Of a stretch of 64,000 nucleotides of DNA, positions 46,229 to 56,132 are shown one piece after another; position 1 is the stretch's first letter; the number at the start of each line of letters is the position of its first letter. Source of the stretch: Leptolinea tardivitalis. Its GTDB lineage: Bacteria; Chloroflexota; Anaerolineae; Anaerolineales; Anaerolineaceae. Location of the stretch: the NCBI RefSeq assembly GCF_001050275.1, contig NZ_BBYA01000012.1, positions 152,542 through 216,541 on the forward strand, written 5' to 3'. A program made the position numbers and the translations under genes. The notes below the pieces were generated by a model. That model was not told the origin of the DNA. It saw only the letters and a list, made by a program, of their open reading frames with translations, and made no database searches.

Positions 46229-46332
46229 GAACATGCCAGTAACGCAATTGAAAGGAGGGAAAAAGGAAGAATTCACTTGCATCGTTGTTCCATACCCAAA
46301 TTTGTCGTTCATCAACAAAAGGAGATAAAGAA

Positions 46333-47334
46333 ATGAAACGTTTTTTTAGCCTTCTGACAGTTTTGATGGTTCTGACACTGGTTCTGTCAGCTTTTGCACC
46401 ATTTGCACCGTCATCAGCTGCACCAAAAGCAGATAAGCAGTTGGTTGTCTATATGCAAATGGGAGGTAATCAGGGAGATCCTTCCACTCTTGCCCGTACC
46501 AACGGAGCAAAAGCAGCGGCTGCCGCCTTGAATATTAAGCTGATCGAACAATACTCAGGTTGGGATTCCCAGAAAATGATTGACCAATTCAAAGAAGCCA
46601 TTGCAGCCAAACCCGATGGCATTGTTATCATGGGACACCCAGGGGAAGATGCCATGGGACCGTTGGTGGAACAGGCTGTTGGAATGGGAATCGTTGTTAC
46701 AAGCGGAAATAATCCTCTTCCTAAAATTGAAGCTAAATTCCAGACAAAAGGTTTTGGCTATGCCGGTGCTGACCTTCACGATGGTGGGTATCTAACTGGT
46801 AAAGCTATGATTGCAGCCGGCCTGAAATCTGGTGACGAAGCACTGGTCTATGATATCTGGCATCAGGAAGGACGAAGTGTCAGCTCACAGGGTGTTGTTG
46901 ACGCACTCACTGAAGGTGGGATCAAGGTTGACAAGCTCGATGTTACAGATGATGTAGACAAAGATGCATCTCTGGCCATCCCCATTCTTACTGCCTATAT
47001 TCAGAAACATCCGAATCTGAAAGCCATAGGCACACAACATGGCAATATCACAGCCACCCTTCCAAAAGTACTGGAATCAGCCGCGAAGAAACCAGGAGAG
47101 ATCATTGTTGGTGGTATTGACCTCTCCCCCGCCACCATCGCTGGAATTGAAAAAGGCTTTATCAGTGTCAGCTTTGATCAGGTACTCTACCTGCAGGGAT
47201 ACTATCCAGTTCAGCAGATCTGGCTGACAAAGAACTATTTGATCCCCGGTCTACATATAAACACCGGTGTGGGAACAGTCACTCCTGATAATATCAAAGA
47301 GATTGCTCCACTTATTGAGAAGGGAATTCGGTAG
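46333..47334 (+). CDS. Sugar-binding protein of ABC importer (RbsB family)
   Basis: 333 residues from ATG after GGAGATAAAGAA; 16 upstream codons lack similarity. N-terminal signal peptide (residues 1-26, ending SSAAPKA) without a lipobox, so it is free or anchored otherwise. Type I periplasmic-binding fold: GIVVTSGNN, GGIDLSPATIAGIEKG, QVLYLQGYYPVQ. Terminator just after. Confidence 0.92.
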   Translation: MKRFFSLLTVLMVLTLVLSAFAPFAPSSAAPKADKQLVVYMQMGGNQGDPSTLARTNGAKAAAAALNIKLIEQYSGWDSQKMIDQFKEAIAAKPDGIVIMGHPGEDAMGPLVEQAVGMGIVVTSGNNPLPKIEAKFQTKGFGYAGADLHDGGYLTGKAMIAAGLKSGDEALVYDIWHQEGRSVSSQGVVDALTEGGIKVDKLDVTDDVDKDASLAIPILTAYIQKHPNLKAIGTQHGNITATLPKVLESAAKKPGEIIVGGIDLSPATIAGIEKGFISVSFDQVLYLQGYYPVQQIWLTKNYLIPGLHINTGVGTVTPDNIKEIAPLIEKGIR

Positions 47335-47362
47335 TTCATCCTGAATTCTTCTCCTTTTTCAG

Positions 47363-47398
47363 ACCGGCAGATCAGAACAACGAACTGCCGGTTTCTTT
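47363..47398. terminator. Shared terminator between two convergent ABC operons
   Basis: ACCGGCAG and CTGCCGGT with a 14-nt loop, followed by TTCTTT; converging genes end on both sides. Confidence 0.75.
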
Positions 47399-48437
47399 AT
47401 TGACCGGTCGGTTTTCCATTATCAAACTCAGGAGTGCCAGATACAGGTTCATTCCATGTGGTTCCATTCTCATATTCAGTAACGTTTTTTTCATCAACCA
47501 CAATGGAAGGAGTCTCCAAAATATAGGGGATGTTTTCTCCATTAAGCAGTTTGGACATCTGGGTGATAATGGTCGTTCCAATGCGATCTGGATAAACCCC
47601 CAGTGTGGCTGTCATTTTATTATTTTTAATCAGGTCAAGTGTGACCTCGTTCCCATCGATTCCAAGGCACCAAATATTCTGATTTACCTTACGGCCGATC
47701 TTGGCAGCTGCAATGCAGGCACCAATACCCATCTCATCTGAATTTCCATAAAAAACATCAATTTCAGGATGTTGTTGTAATGCAACAGTTGCCACTTCAA
47801 TTGCTTTCGTTCGATCCCATTCGGCTGTTTGTTCACCAATAATTCTGACCTTTGGACAGGATTTCTCCAATCCCCACCTGTATCCTTGAGTGCGACGATT
47901 GGCATGAAAACCCGGTATACCGGTCAATATATAAACATTACCTGCATTCTTCAAAACACTGCAGGTATAGTTTGCCAGTTTAACTGCGCCATTCCATTGG
48001 TCATAACCGATATATTCAACAACTTTTCCTTCATCCACCGGAGTAATTAGGTTGTGCATAAAAACCGGAATTTGGGCAATATTCGCTTCTCGGACGGCTG
48101 TAACAATGGCTTTTGAATCAATAGGGTTTATCGATATGGCAGATATTTGCTTCTGTAATTCCTGTTCTACAACACTCACCTGCCCGGCAAAATCGCCTTC
48201 ATTATCGGCTGCAACAGTATCGACTTGCCAACCATAGCTTTTACCGGCTTCCACTGCACCTTTTTTTATGGCAATATGGAATGGGCTTGTAAATCCTGGC
48301 GGCACAATCGCCACCCGTGTGGATCCCTTTTCAGGTTTTTGAAATAGTCCATGCTGCGATAGTTCCTTTTCCGAAACACATCCATTTCCGAATATACATA
48401 GAATAAGAAAAAGTATGGATACCATGATTCGTCGCAT
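47397..48437 (-). CDS. Lipoprotein sugar-binding protein of second ABC importer
   Basis: 346 residues. Signal peptide with lipobox FGNGC (Cys at about residue 20), so membrane-anchored. RbsB-like fold with VAIVPPGFTSPFHIAIKKGA, NPIDSKAIVTAVREANIAQIPVFMHN, VFYGNSDEMGIGACIAA. It is the last gene of the operon with the fusion permease and dual ATPase, 45 nt downstream of the permease. Confidence 0.92.
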   Translation of the reverse strand: MRRIMVSILFLILCIFGNGCVSEKELSQHGLFQKPEKGSTRVAIVPPGFTSPFHIAIKKGAVEAGKSYGWQVDTVAADNEGDFAGQVSVVEQELQKQISAISINPIDSKAIVTAVREANIAQIPVFMHNLITPVDEGKVVEYIGYDQWNGAVKLANYTCSVLKNAGNVYILTGIPGFHANRRTQGYRWGLEKSCPKVRIIGEQTAEWDRTKAIEVATVALQQHPEIDVFYGNSDEMGIGACIAAAKIGRKVNQNIWCLGIDGNEVTLDLIKNNKMTATLGVYPDRIGTTIITQMSKLLNGENIPYILETPSIVVDEKNVTEYENGTTWNEPVSGTPEFDNGKPTGQ

Positions 48438-48482
48438 ATCTATTTCATCCTTGTAAATCAGAAAACTATTTCAGGATTTTTT

Positions 48483-50381
48483 CTATTTTTGATTTTCAGA
48501 AGTAAGTTCTTTTCTGTGATTCCGGATTAAAAGGTCAGTTAATACTTCAATACAATTTTTTAATTCATAGAAGTATTGGCGCCTGCTTATATGTGAGCTT
48601 CGAACAATTTGTTCAACAGCCTGTTCTTGAATATACGTCATATATAAGATTTGGTAACACCGGTTACTACGTTCCCCACTGCTTTCACTTGTTTTCATAC
48701 TTTCAATGATCTTGATTATGACATTTCGTAACGTCTCTCCCCGAGCGCCTGCCGTTTTTTCGTGATGACTGTCCTTTTCAGATAATGCCCACTCAGCAAT
48801 GGGCATCCGTCCAAGGTATAAATCATCCCAGAGATGGCGAAGTGCTTCTCTAACCTGCCTGATCAACCAACCACTCTCAAATAGCCAGGCATCCTCCAGA
48901 GGAGTCAATATCGAAGTGGTAATGTCTTTCAATAAATCAATAGTCGAATCTTTGAAAATTGCAATACCCGGACTCTGCAATTCAATAATTCCGAAACATC
49001 GTTCGTGGTTTATCAAAGGATAAGCCAAAGCACACTGGACGTCTTGCTGGATTGGTACAACACTTTGATAGCCAGCACGAACGAGGTCATGAATAAGTAC
49101 GGCACTCCCTTGTTCTTTCGCTTCATACACAATTCGACTTTTTCCAGGAAATGAGGTATTCCGTGCAGAAACTGAATCCGACAACATGATTTCTTGCGGC
49201 ACAATATCACCTGTTTCTCTGTCAATCAAATAGAATCTGAAGAGAGACGTACCGGTATGTTTTTTTATTGAGTGAGACAAATCGTTCAATAATTCAGATA
49301 AATAACGCCCACCCGTAGTTGGTTGAACTGTATCCAGGCGAATGGCATTCTTTCTGGCAAATTGACGATTTACGTCGATAAAAACAGCGAGAAGAATCAC
49401 AGCACCTGTAACAGAATCTCTCCACCAGGAAGGAACATTCAACATGACCATGCCGCTGGGGACTGTCGCCAGAATTAATGAACCAATTAATGAGCCCCAG
49501 ATACCGCCTATTCCACCTGTCAGACTTGTTCCTCCGATGATTACGGCTGCAACAGAATTAAACTGAAACCCATCACCATTAGTGTAGACTGCCGCATCAA
49601 TATAGGAAATAAGAATAGTTCCGGTCAAGGCAGCTAACAGACCGCTGTAGGTATAGAAAATTATCCGATATAGATCAACATTAATACCTGCCAACCGGGC
49701 GGCCGTTTCATTTCCACCGATAGCATGACAATACCTCCCCATTTTTGTGAATCTCAACATCATGGCAGTGAATAAATAGGTGACAAGAAGGATGATAACC
49801 GGTGATGGAATGATTCCAACTTTCCCATCGGAAAACCATTTGAATTGATCCGGTAGGGCGTTAATGGGTGCACTATTTGAAATAGCAACAGAAAGTCCGC
49901 GCAATCCCACCATCGTACCGAGTGTAACGATAAATGCAGGCATCTTGAAACAGGTGATTAACATACCCTGAAAGCCACCAATCAACATCCCTGTAATCCA
50001 ACCGATAGCGATGGCCAGATAACACAAATTTCCTTCTAATGGCGGAATCATTCCGAAGCCAAATTTCATTAGATATGCAGTCACCAGTCCCGTGATAGCC
50101 ACAACTGATCCAACCGAAAGATCAATACCTCCTGAAATCATGACAACTGTCTGTCCAACGGCTACTATGCCAATGGTAATTGCTGCATTTTTTAATAAGA
50201 GGATAATATTGCTGATTTGCCGGAATGACTCAGAGAAAAATGAAAACACAATGACCAATAGACTTAACCCGATGATAGCCCCCAGATTTTCAATTTTAGG
50301 AATTACAGGAAGATATCGATGAAAACTGGAAGTCAATCTGGAGTGAATAGATAAAGTAAGCACCCTTCGGGAAGAATTCAT
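48483..50381 (-). CDS. RbsC-type ABC permease fused to GAF-like and helix-turn-helix domains
   Basis: 632 residues, twice the size of RbsC. Residues 30-340 are the permease: VGQTVVMISGGIDLSVGS, MPAFIVTLGTMVGLRG, GGTSLTGGIGGIWGSLIG. Residues about 355-500 form a GAF-like cytosolic domain (YPLINHERCFGIIELQS). Residues 505-620 are helical and end in a region like sigma-70 region 4 or LuxR helix-turn-helix (YIQEQAVEQIVRSSHISRRQYF). The GAF-plus-HTH tail resembles regulators found in Chloroflexota, here joined to a transporter. The ATG overlaps the ATPase stop by 4 nt, so frameshift fusion of two genes is less likely than a true fusion. Confidence 0.85.
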   Translation of the reverse strand: MNSSRRVLTLSIHSRLTSSFHRYLPVIPKIENLGAIIGLSLLVIVFSFFSESFRQISNIILLLKNAAITIGIVAVGQTVVMISGGIDLSVGSVVAITGLVTAYLMKFGFGMIPPLEGNLCYLAIAIGWITGMLIGGFQGMLITCFKMPAFIVTLGTMVGLRGLSVAISNSAPINALPDQFKWFSDGKVGIIPSPVIILLVTYLFTAMMLRFTKMGRYCHAIGGNETAARLAGINVDLYRIIFYTYSGLLAALTGTILISYIDAAVYTNGDGFQFNSVAAVIIGGTSLTGGIGGIWGSLIGSLILATVPSGMVMLNVPSWWRDSVTGAVILLAVFIDVNRQFARKNAIRLDTVQPTTGGRYLSELLNDLSHSIKKHTGTSLFRFYLIDRETGDIVPQEIMLSDSVSARNTSFPGKSRIVYEAKEQGSAVLIHDLVRAGYQSVVPIQQDVQCALAYPLINHERCFGIIELQSPGIAIFKDSTIDLLKDITTSILTPLEDAWLFESGWLIRQVREALRHLWDDLYLGRMPIAEWALSEKDSHHEKTAGARGETLRNVIIKIIESMKTSESSGERSNRCYQILYMTYIQEQAVEQIVRSSHISRRQYFYELKNCIEVLTDLLIRNHRKELTSENQK

Positions 50382-51886
50382 AAAACAGCTCCTTCCTCAA
50401 CCAAATTCATGATTGCCGAATGAGTGGCTTCATATCGATTTAATAATTTGACTATGCGACCCTGACGTAATACTACTATTCGATCGGCCATTGTCAAAAT
50501 CTCTGGAATATTTGAACTGACCAGAATCATGCTGGTCCCGCGTTTTGTCAACTCATTTAGTAAACGGTAAAGCTCTGCCCTGGATCCAACATCAACACCT
50601 CGTGACGGTTCATCTAACAAAAGAACCTGACAATTTCTCGCCAACCATCGTGATAAAACAACCTTCTGTTGGGTGCCTCCCGAGAGAAATTTCGATTTTC
50701 CAGAAAGAATCAGCGGATTTATATTCAAACGGCTTGCATAATGTTCCACAATTTGGTTTTCTGCCTGCAAGTCAATGATCTGCCCCATGCTGATGTCATC
50801 CAGTGAAGCGATTGTCATATTCTCCTGGGCATTCATCTCAAGAATTAACCCTTGGTTTTGTCGATCTTCAGTAATAAATCCAATCCCAAGAGAAATAGCA
50901 TCCTGCGGAGATAGAATTTTTACCTCTTTTCCCCGCATGAATATCTTTCCGGAAATCACAGGATTTACTCCGAAAATCGTTTGCAATAAATCAGTACCCC
51001 CGGACCCTATCAGACCTGTAATTCCCAGTATTTCACCGGCATGAAGGTTAATACTGACATCAGTTATACCTTCTTTGGATGACACCTTTTCAAGTCGTAA
51101 AATTTCTTCTTTCGAAGATCTGGAGATACGGGTTATAGAATCTTCCACACCATGCCCAACTATCATCCGTACCAGGTCTTTCTTTGTTGTTCCATCAATG
51201 GCAACAGTTGCCACCATATGGCCATCTCGCATGATAGAAGCCCGATCTCCAATTTGCATGGCTTCTTCAAGACGGTGAGTTACATAAATTATCCCCAATC
51301 CCCGTGCCCGCAACTGACGAATAACGCTGAAAAGTTGAGTCACTTCTCGTTGCGCCAACATCGCAGCCGGTTCATCAAATATCACCAGATTAGCGGAAAG
51401 ATGAAGTGCTCTGGCGATAGCTACCATTTGCTGCTCGGCCAGGTTTAGTTCTGAAACTTGTGCGTAAGGATCGAGCGCAAGGTTTAGTTCATCAAATAGA
51501 GCCAGCGTATTTTGTAATTGTTTTTTTTCGTCAATTGCGGTTAATAATGAAGGTAGTTCAGGTTCAATTCCCAGATGGATATTTTCAATCAGGTTAAGAT
51601 TCGGAACAAGGGAAGGCTCTTGATATAAGACACTAACACCCATCTGTAAAGAATTACGAGGATCATTTTCATGAACTTTTTTTCCTTTAAAGAAAATTGA
51701 TCCAGAATCTGGCTGGTATGCCCCACTGATTATTTTTATAAGTGTGGATTTTCCAGCCCCATTTTCTCCCAACAAAACATGTACTTCTCCACAATTTACG
51801 TTAAAATCCACCCCCTCCAGTGCTTGAACGCCGGGAAATATCTTGCTTAAATTCCTAACCTCGAGCAAATTTCCGGAAAGATTCAT
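50378..51886 (-). CDS. Sugar ABC transporter ATPase (RbsA family, two nucleotide-binding domains)
   Basis: 502 residues. Domain 1: GENGAGKSTLIKIISG, ELNLAEQQMVAIARAL, VIFDEPAAML. Domain 2: GLIGSGGTDLLQTIFG (degenerate Walker A, as is usual), LSGGTQQKVVLSRWLA, LLLDEPSRGVDVG. First gene of the minus-strand importer operon. The 275-base region upstream, shared with the tRNA gene, is AT-rich with no clear minus-strand promoter. Confidence 0.94.
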   Translation of the reverse strand: MNLSGNLLEVRNLSKIFPGVQALEGVDFNVNCGEVHVLLGENGAGKSTLIKIISGAYQPDSGSIFFKGKKVHENDPRNSLQMGVSVLYQEPSLVPNLNLIENIHLGIEPELPSLLTAIDEKKQLQNTLALFDELNLALDPYAQVSELNLAEQQMVAIARALHLSANLVIFDEPAAMLAQREVTQLFSVIRQLRARGLGIIYVTHRLEEAMQIGDRASIMRDGHMVATVAIDGTTKKDLVRMIVGHGVEDSITRISRSSKEEILRLEKVSSKEGITDVSINLHAGEILGITGLIGSGGTDLLQTIFGVNPVISGKIFMRGKEVKILSPQDAISLGIGFITEDRQNQGLILEMNAQENMTIASLDDISMGQIIDLQAENQIVEHYASRLNINPLILSGKSKFLSGGTQQKVVLSRWLARNCQVLLLDEPSRGVDVGSRAELYRLLNELTKRGTSMILVSSNIPEILTMADRIVVLRQGRIVKLLNRYEATHSAIMNLVEEGAVL

Positions 51887-52104
51887 TCTGTCGCTACTCG
51901 CCCAATGAGGATTTAGAGAAAAGCTTGTTGTTCAGGTTGTATTTATAAATGAATTCCCTCTATTGATTGATTCTAGCAGTGTTAAGTGTATCGAACAAGC
52001 TCCACTTTCATGAACGTAAAAGATGAAAATTTCGTCAATTTTCCTATATTTTAATAAAGTGATGAAAATCGATTTATGTAATATCACAAGGTTTAGGATT
52101 ACTA

Positions 52105-52134
52105 TCGACAAGATAAATCTAATCCGGTTATAAT
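52105..52134 (+). promoter_or_regulatory. Promoter of tRNA-Arg
   Basis: TCGACA (52105-52110), 18 bp, TATAAT (52129-52134); about 27 nt before the tRNA. Confidence 0.6.
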
Positions 52135-52161
52135 AACTACGCTGATTTTTCAGCACTTACT

Positions 52162-52234
52162 GCCCTCGTAGCTCAATGGACAGAGCACCAGACTTCGAAT
52201 CTGTTGGTTGGGAGTTCGAATCTCCCCGAGGGCG
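52162..52234 (+). tRNA. tRNA-Arg, anticodon TCG
   Basis: Cloverleaf by eye: acceptor GCCCTCG/CGAGGGC, D stem GCTC/GAGC, anticodon stem with CAGA/TCTG around loop CTTCGAA (anticodon TCG), T arm GGGAG-TTCGAAT-CTCCC. The outermost anticodon-stem pair is C-T, unpaired. CCA is not encoded. The downstream CDS frame reads through it, so that gene's true start is 52267. Confidence 0.93.
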
Positions 52235-52266
52235 CCTTTCTTTTATTTTCTTTCGAGTCCATCTCC

Positions 52267-53301
52267 ATGAATCAACTATCAGCTCACAATAAAGAGACCC
52301 TCCTTTTTCTCGGCGGCGCCTTCTTTTTACTCTTTGTCTTTTTTGGAGGGATCATTCTATTTCGGACGGGTGTTTTTAGCAGTCCAGAGCCCACTCCACT
52401 TCCAACAAAAGATGTAAACCAGGTTGTCATGGAAATGAATGCCACAATTACGGCTCAAGTAGTGGCAACACAGCAAGCTTTACAGGCGGCGGCATCCACA
52501 CAGGCTGCAAAAACAGCCAATGCACCTACACCAACCAATGCGCCCACCCCTACACAAGAACCTCCGTTGGGAACGACCAGGATATCTCCTGTAGATGGAA
52601 TGGTACAGGTCTATGTTCCTTCGGGTTCATTTCTAATGGGCTCTTCAGATGATTACAATGAAGCCGAATTACAGGAAAAACCCCAGCATATGGTTTATCT
52701 CGATGGCTATTGGATTGATCAGACAGAAGTAACACAGGCTATGTATAAGAAATGTGTTTCTTCAGGTTTGTGCCGAGATATTGTCCATGACTCCGAACAA
52801 AATGTAAACTATACCAATCCGGACTTTGATAATCACCCTGTTACATATGTTAACTGGGATGATGCCAGAATTTATTGCGAAAAAGTCGGACGTCGTCTTC
52901 CCACAGAAGCCGAATGGGAAAAAGCTGCCCGTGGAACTGACGGCCGTTTATACCCCTGGGGAAATACACCCCCTGATGGTAATCTGGCCAATTTTGGAAA
53001 TGCGTATAACACCACCCGTCCGGTAGGCAGTTACCCTGAAGGGAAATCTCCGTATGGTGTATTGGATATGGTTGGTAACGTTAGAGAATGGGTGAATGAT
53101 GTTTACAGTGAGTATTACTACGGAGAATCACCCGAACGGAATCCTCAAGGTCCAGATTTGTCTGCCGATCATAAAAGCCGCTCACTTAGAGGAGCCGGTT
53201 ACACAGATGCACTGCATTTTACCCATCTAGCCATGCGTTTCCACCATGTGCCCAATTCACCCGGTGAAAATCGCGGCTTTCGTTGTGCCGCTTCCAATTG
53301 A
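52267..53301 (+). CDS. Membrane-anchored SUMF1/formylglycine-generating-enzyme-like protein
   Basis: 344 residues from MNQLSAHNK. One transmembrane helix (about 13-35) leads to a Thr/Pro/Ala-rich spacer (40-105) and then an extracellular FGE-sulfatase domain: VPSGSFLMGSS, YWIDQTEVTQAMYKKC, PVTYVNWDDARIYCEKVGRRLPTEAEWEKAARG-type core, GNVREWVNDVYSEYY and GFRCAASN. Such domains are often structural or sugar-binding, not true sulfatase activators. The gene lies 32 nt after a tRNA. Confidence 0.88.
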   Translation: MNQLSAHNKETLLFLGGAFFLLFVFFGGIILFRTGVFSSPEPTPLPTKDVNQVVMEMNATITAQVVATQQALQAAASTQAAKTANAPTPTNAPTPTQEPPLGTTRISPVDGMVQVYVPSGSFLMGSSDDYNEAELQEKPQHMVYLDGYWIDQTEVTQAMYKKCVSSGLCRDIVHDSEQNVNYTNPDFDNHPVTYVNWDDARIYCEKVGRRLPTEAEWEKAARGTDGRLYPWGNTPPDGNLANFGNAYNTTRPVGSYPEGKSPYGVLDMVGNVREWVNDVYSEYYYGESPERNPQGPDLSADHKSRSLRGAGYTDALHFTHLAMRFHHVPNSPGENRGFRCAASN

Positions 53302-53309
53302 TAGGATGT

Positions 53310-54200
53310 CTATCCAAAGAGAAAAATCAATGTCACTCCGAATAAGGCAATAATAGTACCAATTATGGCACGGAGAGATATTTTTTCATTATAAAAAATC
53401 TTTGACAGAGGAAGCAACATAACAGGTCTCGTTGCCATTAAAGTAGAGGCAATTCCAACCGGAATAAGTTGGACTGCCACCATAGATAACCAGACCCCTA
53501 ATGAAGGCCCAACAATCGATCCAGCCAGAATATTCTTCATGGCTGTACGATCTTTAAACCCGTCCCACGTATCTTTGATTTTGCCACTGAACATGGCCAA
53601 AACCCACATGACGAAGGTCGCAACCAGAATTCGAATTAACACTCCCGAAAGTGGAGAGAAATTCCCTTCAAGCCCCTTCTTTGAAAGAACAAAGCCAACT
53701 GCCTGTCCAAGTACAGAGCCGATTCCACAAAGTATCCCCAAAATTTGATCTTTTCGTGAATGCCTGCCCTGGCCGTTCCGCTGTTCCATAACCACCCAGC
53801 CAACGCCAAAAATAGTTATGACTATACCGGCAATTTCAATCAGACTCAACTTTTCGCCAAGCCACAACCAGGCGATCAAAGCTGAAAAAACCGGATCCAA
53901 CGCCATAATAACAGTTGTTAATCGGGCACCAATAAAAACATATGCCTGAAATAAAAATGCATCCCCCAGCGCAAGTCCGATAATTCCTGATAAACCAAGC
54001 CAGAGCCATCTTTCATTGGATGCTCCTACAGGTATTGGTGATCCAAGAACAATCCAGTGGGACACAACAAGAATGGCAGAAGCGACGAGCAGACGCAATC
54101 GATTTACACGTACTGAACCGATTAACCGTGAAGCATTATTAAAGAAGATGGATGTGAAAGACCAACAGACGGCAGTGATTAAGGCAGCAATTTCACCCAT
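53310..54200 (-). CDS. EamA-family (DMT) transporter
   Basis: 296 residues, ten hydrophobic helices in two repeated halves with the EamA pattern (ALGDAFLFQAYVFIGARLTTVIMALDPVF in repeat one; LGVWLSMVAVQLIPVGIASTLMATRPVM in repeat two). Likely exports an amino acid or metabolite. It sits 6 nt after a MOSC gene on the same strand. Confidence 0.88.
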   Translation of the reverse strand: MGEIAALITAVCWSFTSIFFNNASRLIGSVRVNRLRLLVASAILVVSHWIVLGSPIPVGASNERWLWLGLSGIIGLALGDAFLFQAYVFIGARLTTVIMALDPVFSALIAWLWLGEKLSLIEIAGIVITIFGVGWVVMEQRNGQGRHSRKDQILGILCGIGSVLGQAVGFVLSKKGLEGNFSPLSGVLIRILVATFVMWVLAMFSGKIKDTWDGFKDRTAMKNILAGSIVGPSLGVWLSMVAVQLIPVGIASTLMATRPVMLLPLSKIFYNEKISLRAIIGTIIALFGVTLIFLFG

Positions 54201-54206
54201 TCGTAA

Positions 54207-54761
54207 TTATTTATGTGCGTGCATTACACGTACATCATCACCTTTCTTTATATATCCGGGTAATTCAACAACAGCTACTAATCCGCGTAAATTCTTGGAA
54301 GCGGCAACAATTTTTCCAACCAATTCGGGTCTATCTGGAAAGTTCGATGCAATTTCTTTTGATAATGTCATACATGGATGGTTTTCAGCGGTAATCAATA
54401 AAACAACACCGCTGGAGAAAAAGAGACGACTGTTTGGCTCCAAACTTGAAAATTCGGGGATATCCGAGATTAATAAATTTGCACCCATCCATTCAGGCAG
54501 TATTTGATCAATTCCGAGTGTAGACGCAATTAAATCGGTTTCTTCTTTTGAAATCAATGAAATTTGACGGTTGTTTCGGATAGTTGTTCCCCGGGCATAA
54601 AAATTTGTGCGTCCATCCGAAGGTTTTGTCCATCCTGAATGTTTGTCGCCTTGAAAACCTTCAAAGGTAACTTCCACAGTTTCAATTGGAGTGGATTTCA
54701 TGGAATTGGGGTCTTTAGCTACCAATACAGTTAAAACTTTACCTACAATTTCTTCATCCAT
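54207..54761 (-). CDS. MOSC-domain protein
   Basis: 184 residues. MOSC fold with FEGFQGDKHSGWTKPSDGR and NNRQISLISKEE; the usual conserved Cys appears in ENHPCMTLS. MOSC domains carry sulfur for molybdenum cofactor or act in N-hydroxylated base reduction. The neighbouring genes give no further hint. Confidence 0.88.
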   Translation of the reverse strand: MDEEIVGKVLTVLVAKDPNSMKSTPIETVEVTFEGFQGDKHSGWTKPSDGRTNFYARGTTIRNNRQISLISKEETDLIASTLGIDQILPEWMGANLLISDIPEFSSLEPNSRLFFSSGVVLLITAENHPCMTLSKEIASNFPDRPELVGKIVAASKNLRGLVAVVELPGYIKKGDDVRVMHAHK

Positions 54762-54784
54762 TCTTCCTCACTTTGTATTCTTAC

Positions 54785-54818
54785 AAATTCCCCCGCTTTG
54801 CAGCGGGGGAATTTATCT
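54785..54818 (-). terminator. Intrinsic terminator/hairpin between dehydrogenase operon and MOSC gene
   Basis: AAATTCCCCCGC and GCGGGGGAATTT, 6-nt loop, lie 3' of the E2 gene in the minus direction. Confidence 0.7.
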
Positions 54819-54854
54819 ATTCCGATTTGCTTCTCTACCAATAATAATCGGAAT

Positions 54855-56129
54855 CTAGATTAATAGATATGGATTCTCAAGAGTGGATTTCAAATCACTC
54901 AGGAATTTGGCAGCGCGAGCACCATCATTCACGCGATGATCTACTGCCAGGGTGAGGTTCATCATGGGACGTACAACGACCTGTCCATCGATCACTACAG
55001 GGGTATCAACCATTTTTCCAACAGCCAGAATAGCAGTCTCTGGTGGATTAATGATCGCAGTGAATGATTCAATACCAAACATGCCCAGGTTGCTGATGGT
55101 AAAGGTGGATCCGCTCATATCAGCCGGTTCCAACTTCTTCCCACGGGCTGCTTCCAACAGTCGGCTCATTTCCTTCACAATACTCTCAAGACTCAATTCC
55201 TGGGCAGTACGTACAACCGGAACAATCAAATAATCTTCAAGGCTGGTGGCAATACCCAGATTGACATCTTCCCACAAAATAACTTCATCACCGGTAAAAG
55301 AGCTATTCAGGAAAGGATGTTTTGGTAAGAGACGGGCTACAGCCAGGGCCAGAATCGCAGTATACGAGACTTTCAAACCTGTATGATTCTGTATAACCTG
55401 GTTTACCCGTTCACGAAGCCGGACAATCTCTTCCATATTCACATTTACAGATTCGTAAATATGTGGAATGGAATTCCAACTATAGCCCAAACGTTGAGCA
55501 ATAATAGTCCGTACTCCCTTTTGAGGAATCCGTTCACGTATGCGAGCATTTGGAAGAGGAATATTGATAGCAGGAGCTGCACCCGCCGGGGCTTGAACCA
55601 TGGCAGGTTTTGCTGCTATTGAACCAACTCCTTTATCCAATGCAGATAACACATCGGCTTTATAAATGCGTCCGCGGGGACCGCGGCCTGCAATTGCAGA
55701 CAAATCCAGTCCCTTTTCACGTGCAATTGCCCGGGCTAACGGGGTTGCTCTCACCTGGCTGGCATCACCCGCCACCATAGTAGGAACAGAAGATGTTTCA
55801 TTTTCAGCTTTTTTTGCTTCCGATGGCATCTCTGGAGCTTTAACAGCGGCAGATTCAGCAGGTTTAGCAACAGGAGCTTCAAACTTTTCATCAGGTGACA
55901 CAATATAGGCAATAACCTGTGTTACCGGAATGACATCGTCTTTCTTTGCTGTAATCCCGCGCAATATACCTGATTCGGGTGCCTCAACTTCAATCGAGGC
56001 TTTCGCTGTCAGCATCACAAACAGGGGTTCACCTTTCTTAACGGTGTCACCTTCCTGTTTTAACCATTCCACCAGCGTACCGGTTTCCTGGTCCATGTCC
56101 ACTTTTGGCATAATTACTTCTGCTTTCAT
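54855..56129 (-). CDS. pdhC: 2-oxoacid dehydrogenase E2 (dihydrolipoamide acyltransferase)
   Basis: 424 residues. Lipoyl domain 2-78 with lipoyl Lys43 in TAKASIEVEAP (Ala where Asp is common in the motif); peripheral-subunit-binding domain around 125-165 (VRATPLARAIAREKGLDLS); catalytic domain 190-424 with the His/Asp pair in DHRVNDGARA (His398, Asp402). Last of three dehydrogenase genes; E3 is not in the window and would have to come from elsewhere. Confidence 0.94.
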   Translation of the reverse strand: MKAEVIMPKVDMDQETGTLVEWLKQEGDTVKKGEPLFVMLTAKASIEVEAPESGILRGITAKKDDVIPVTQVIAYIVSPDEKFEAPVAKPAESAAVKAPEMPSEAKKAENETSSVPTMVAGDASQVRATPLARAIAREKGLDLSAIAGRGPRGRIYKADVLSALDKGVGSIAAKPAMVQAPAGAAPAINIPLPNARIRERIPQKGVRTIIAQRLGYSWNSIPHIYESVNVNMEEIVRLRERVNQVIQNHTGLKVSYTAILALAVARLLPKHPFLNSSFTGDEVILWEDVNLGIATSLEDYLIVPVVRTAQELSLESIVKEMSRLLEAARGKKLEPADMSGSTFTISNLGMFGIESFTAIINPPETAILAVGKMVDTPVVIDGQVVVRPMMNLTLAVDHRVNDGARAAKFLSDLKSTLENPYLLI

Positions 56130-56132
56130 GGA

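Noticed and set aside
51922..52001. AGCTTGTT ... AACAAGCT inverted repeat upstream of the RbsA-type gene
   Set aside because: 8-bp arms 64 bp apart in AT-rich DNA, with no U-tract and no clear link to a promoter; could be chance.
52204..52266. N-terminal extension of the SUMF1-like gene
   Set aside because: The extra 21 codons overlap the tRNA-Arg gene; the internal ATG at 52267 starts directly before the transmembrane helix.
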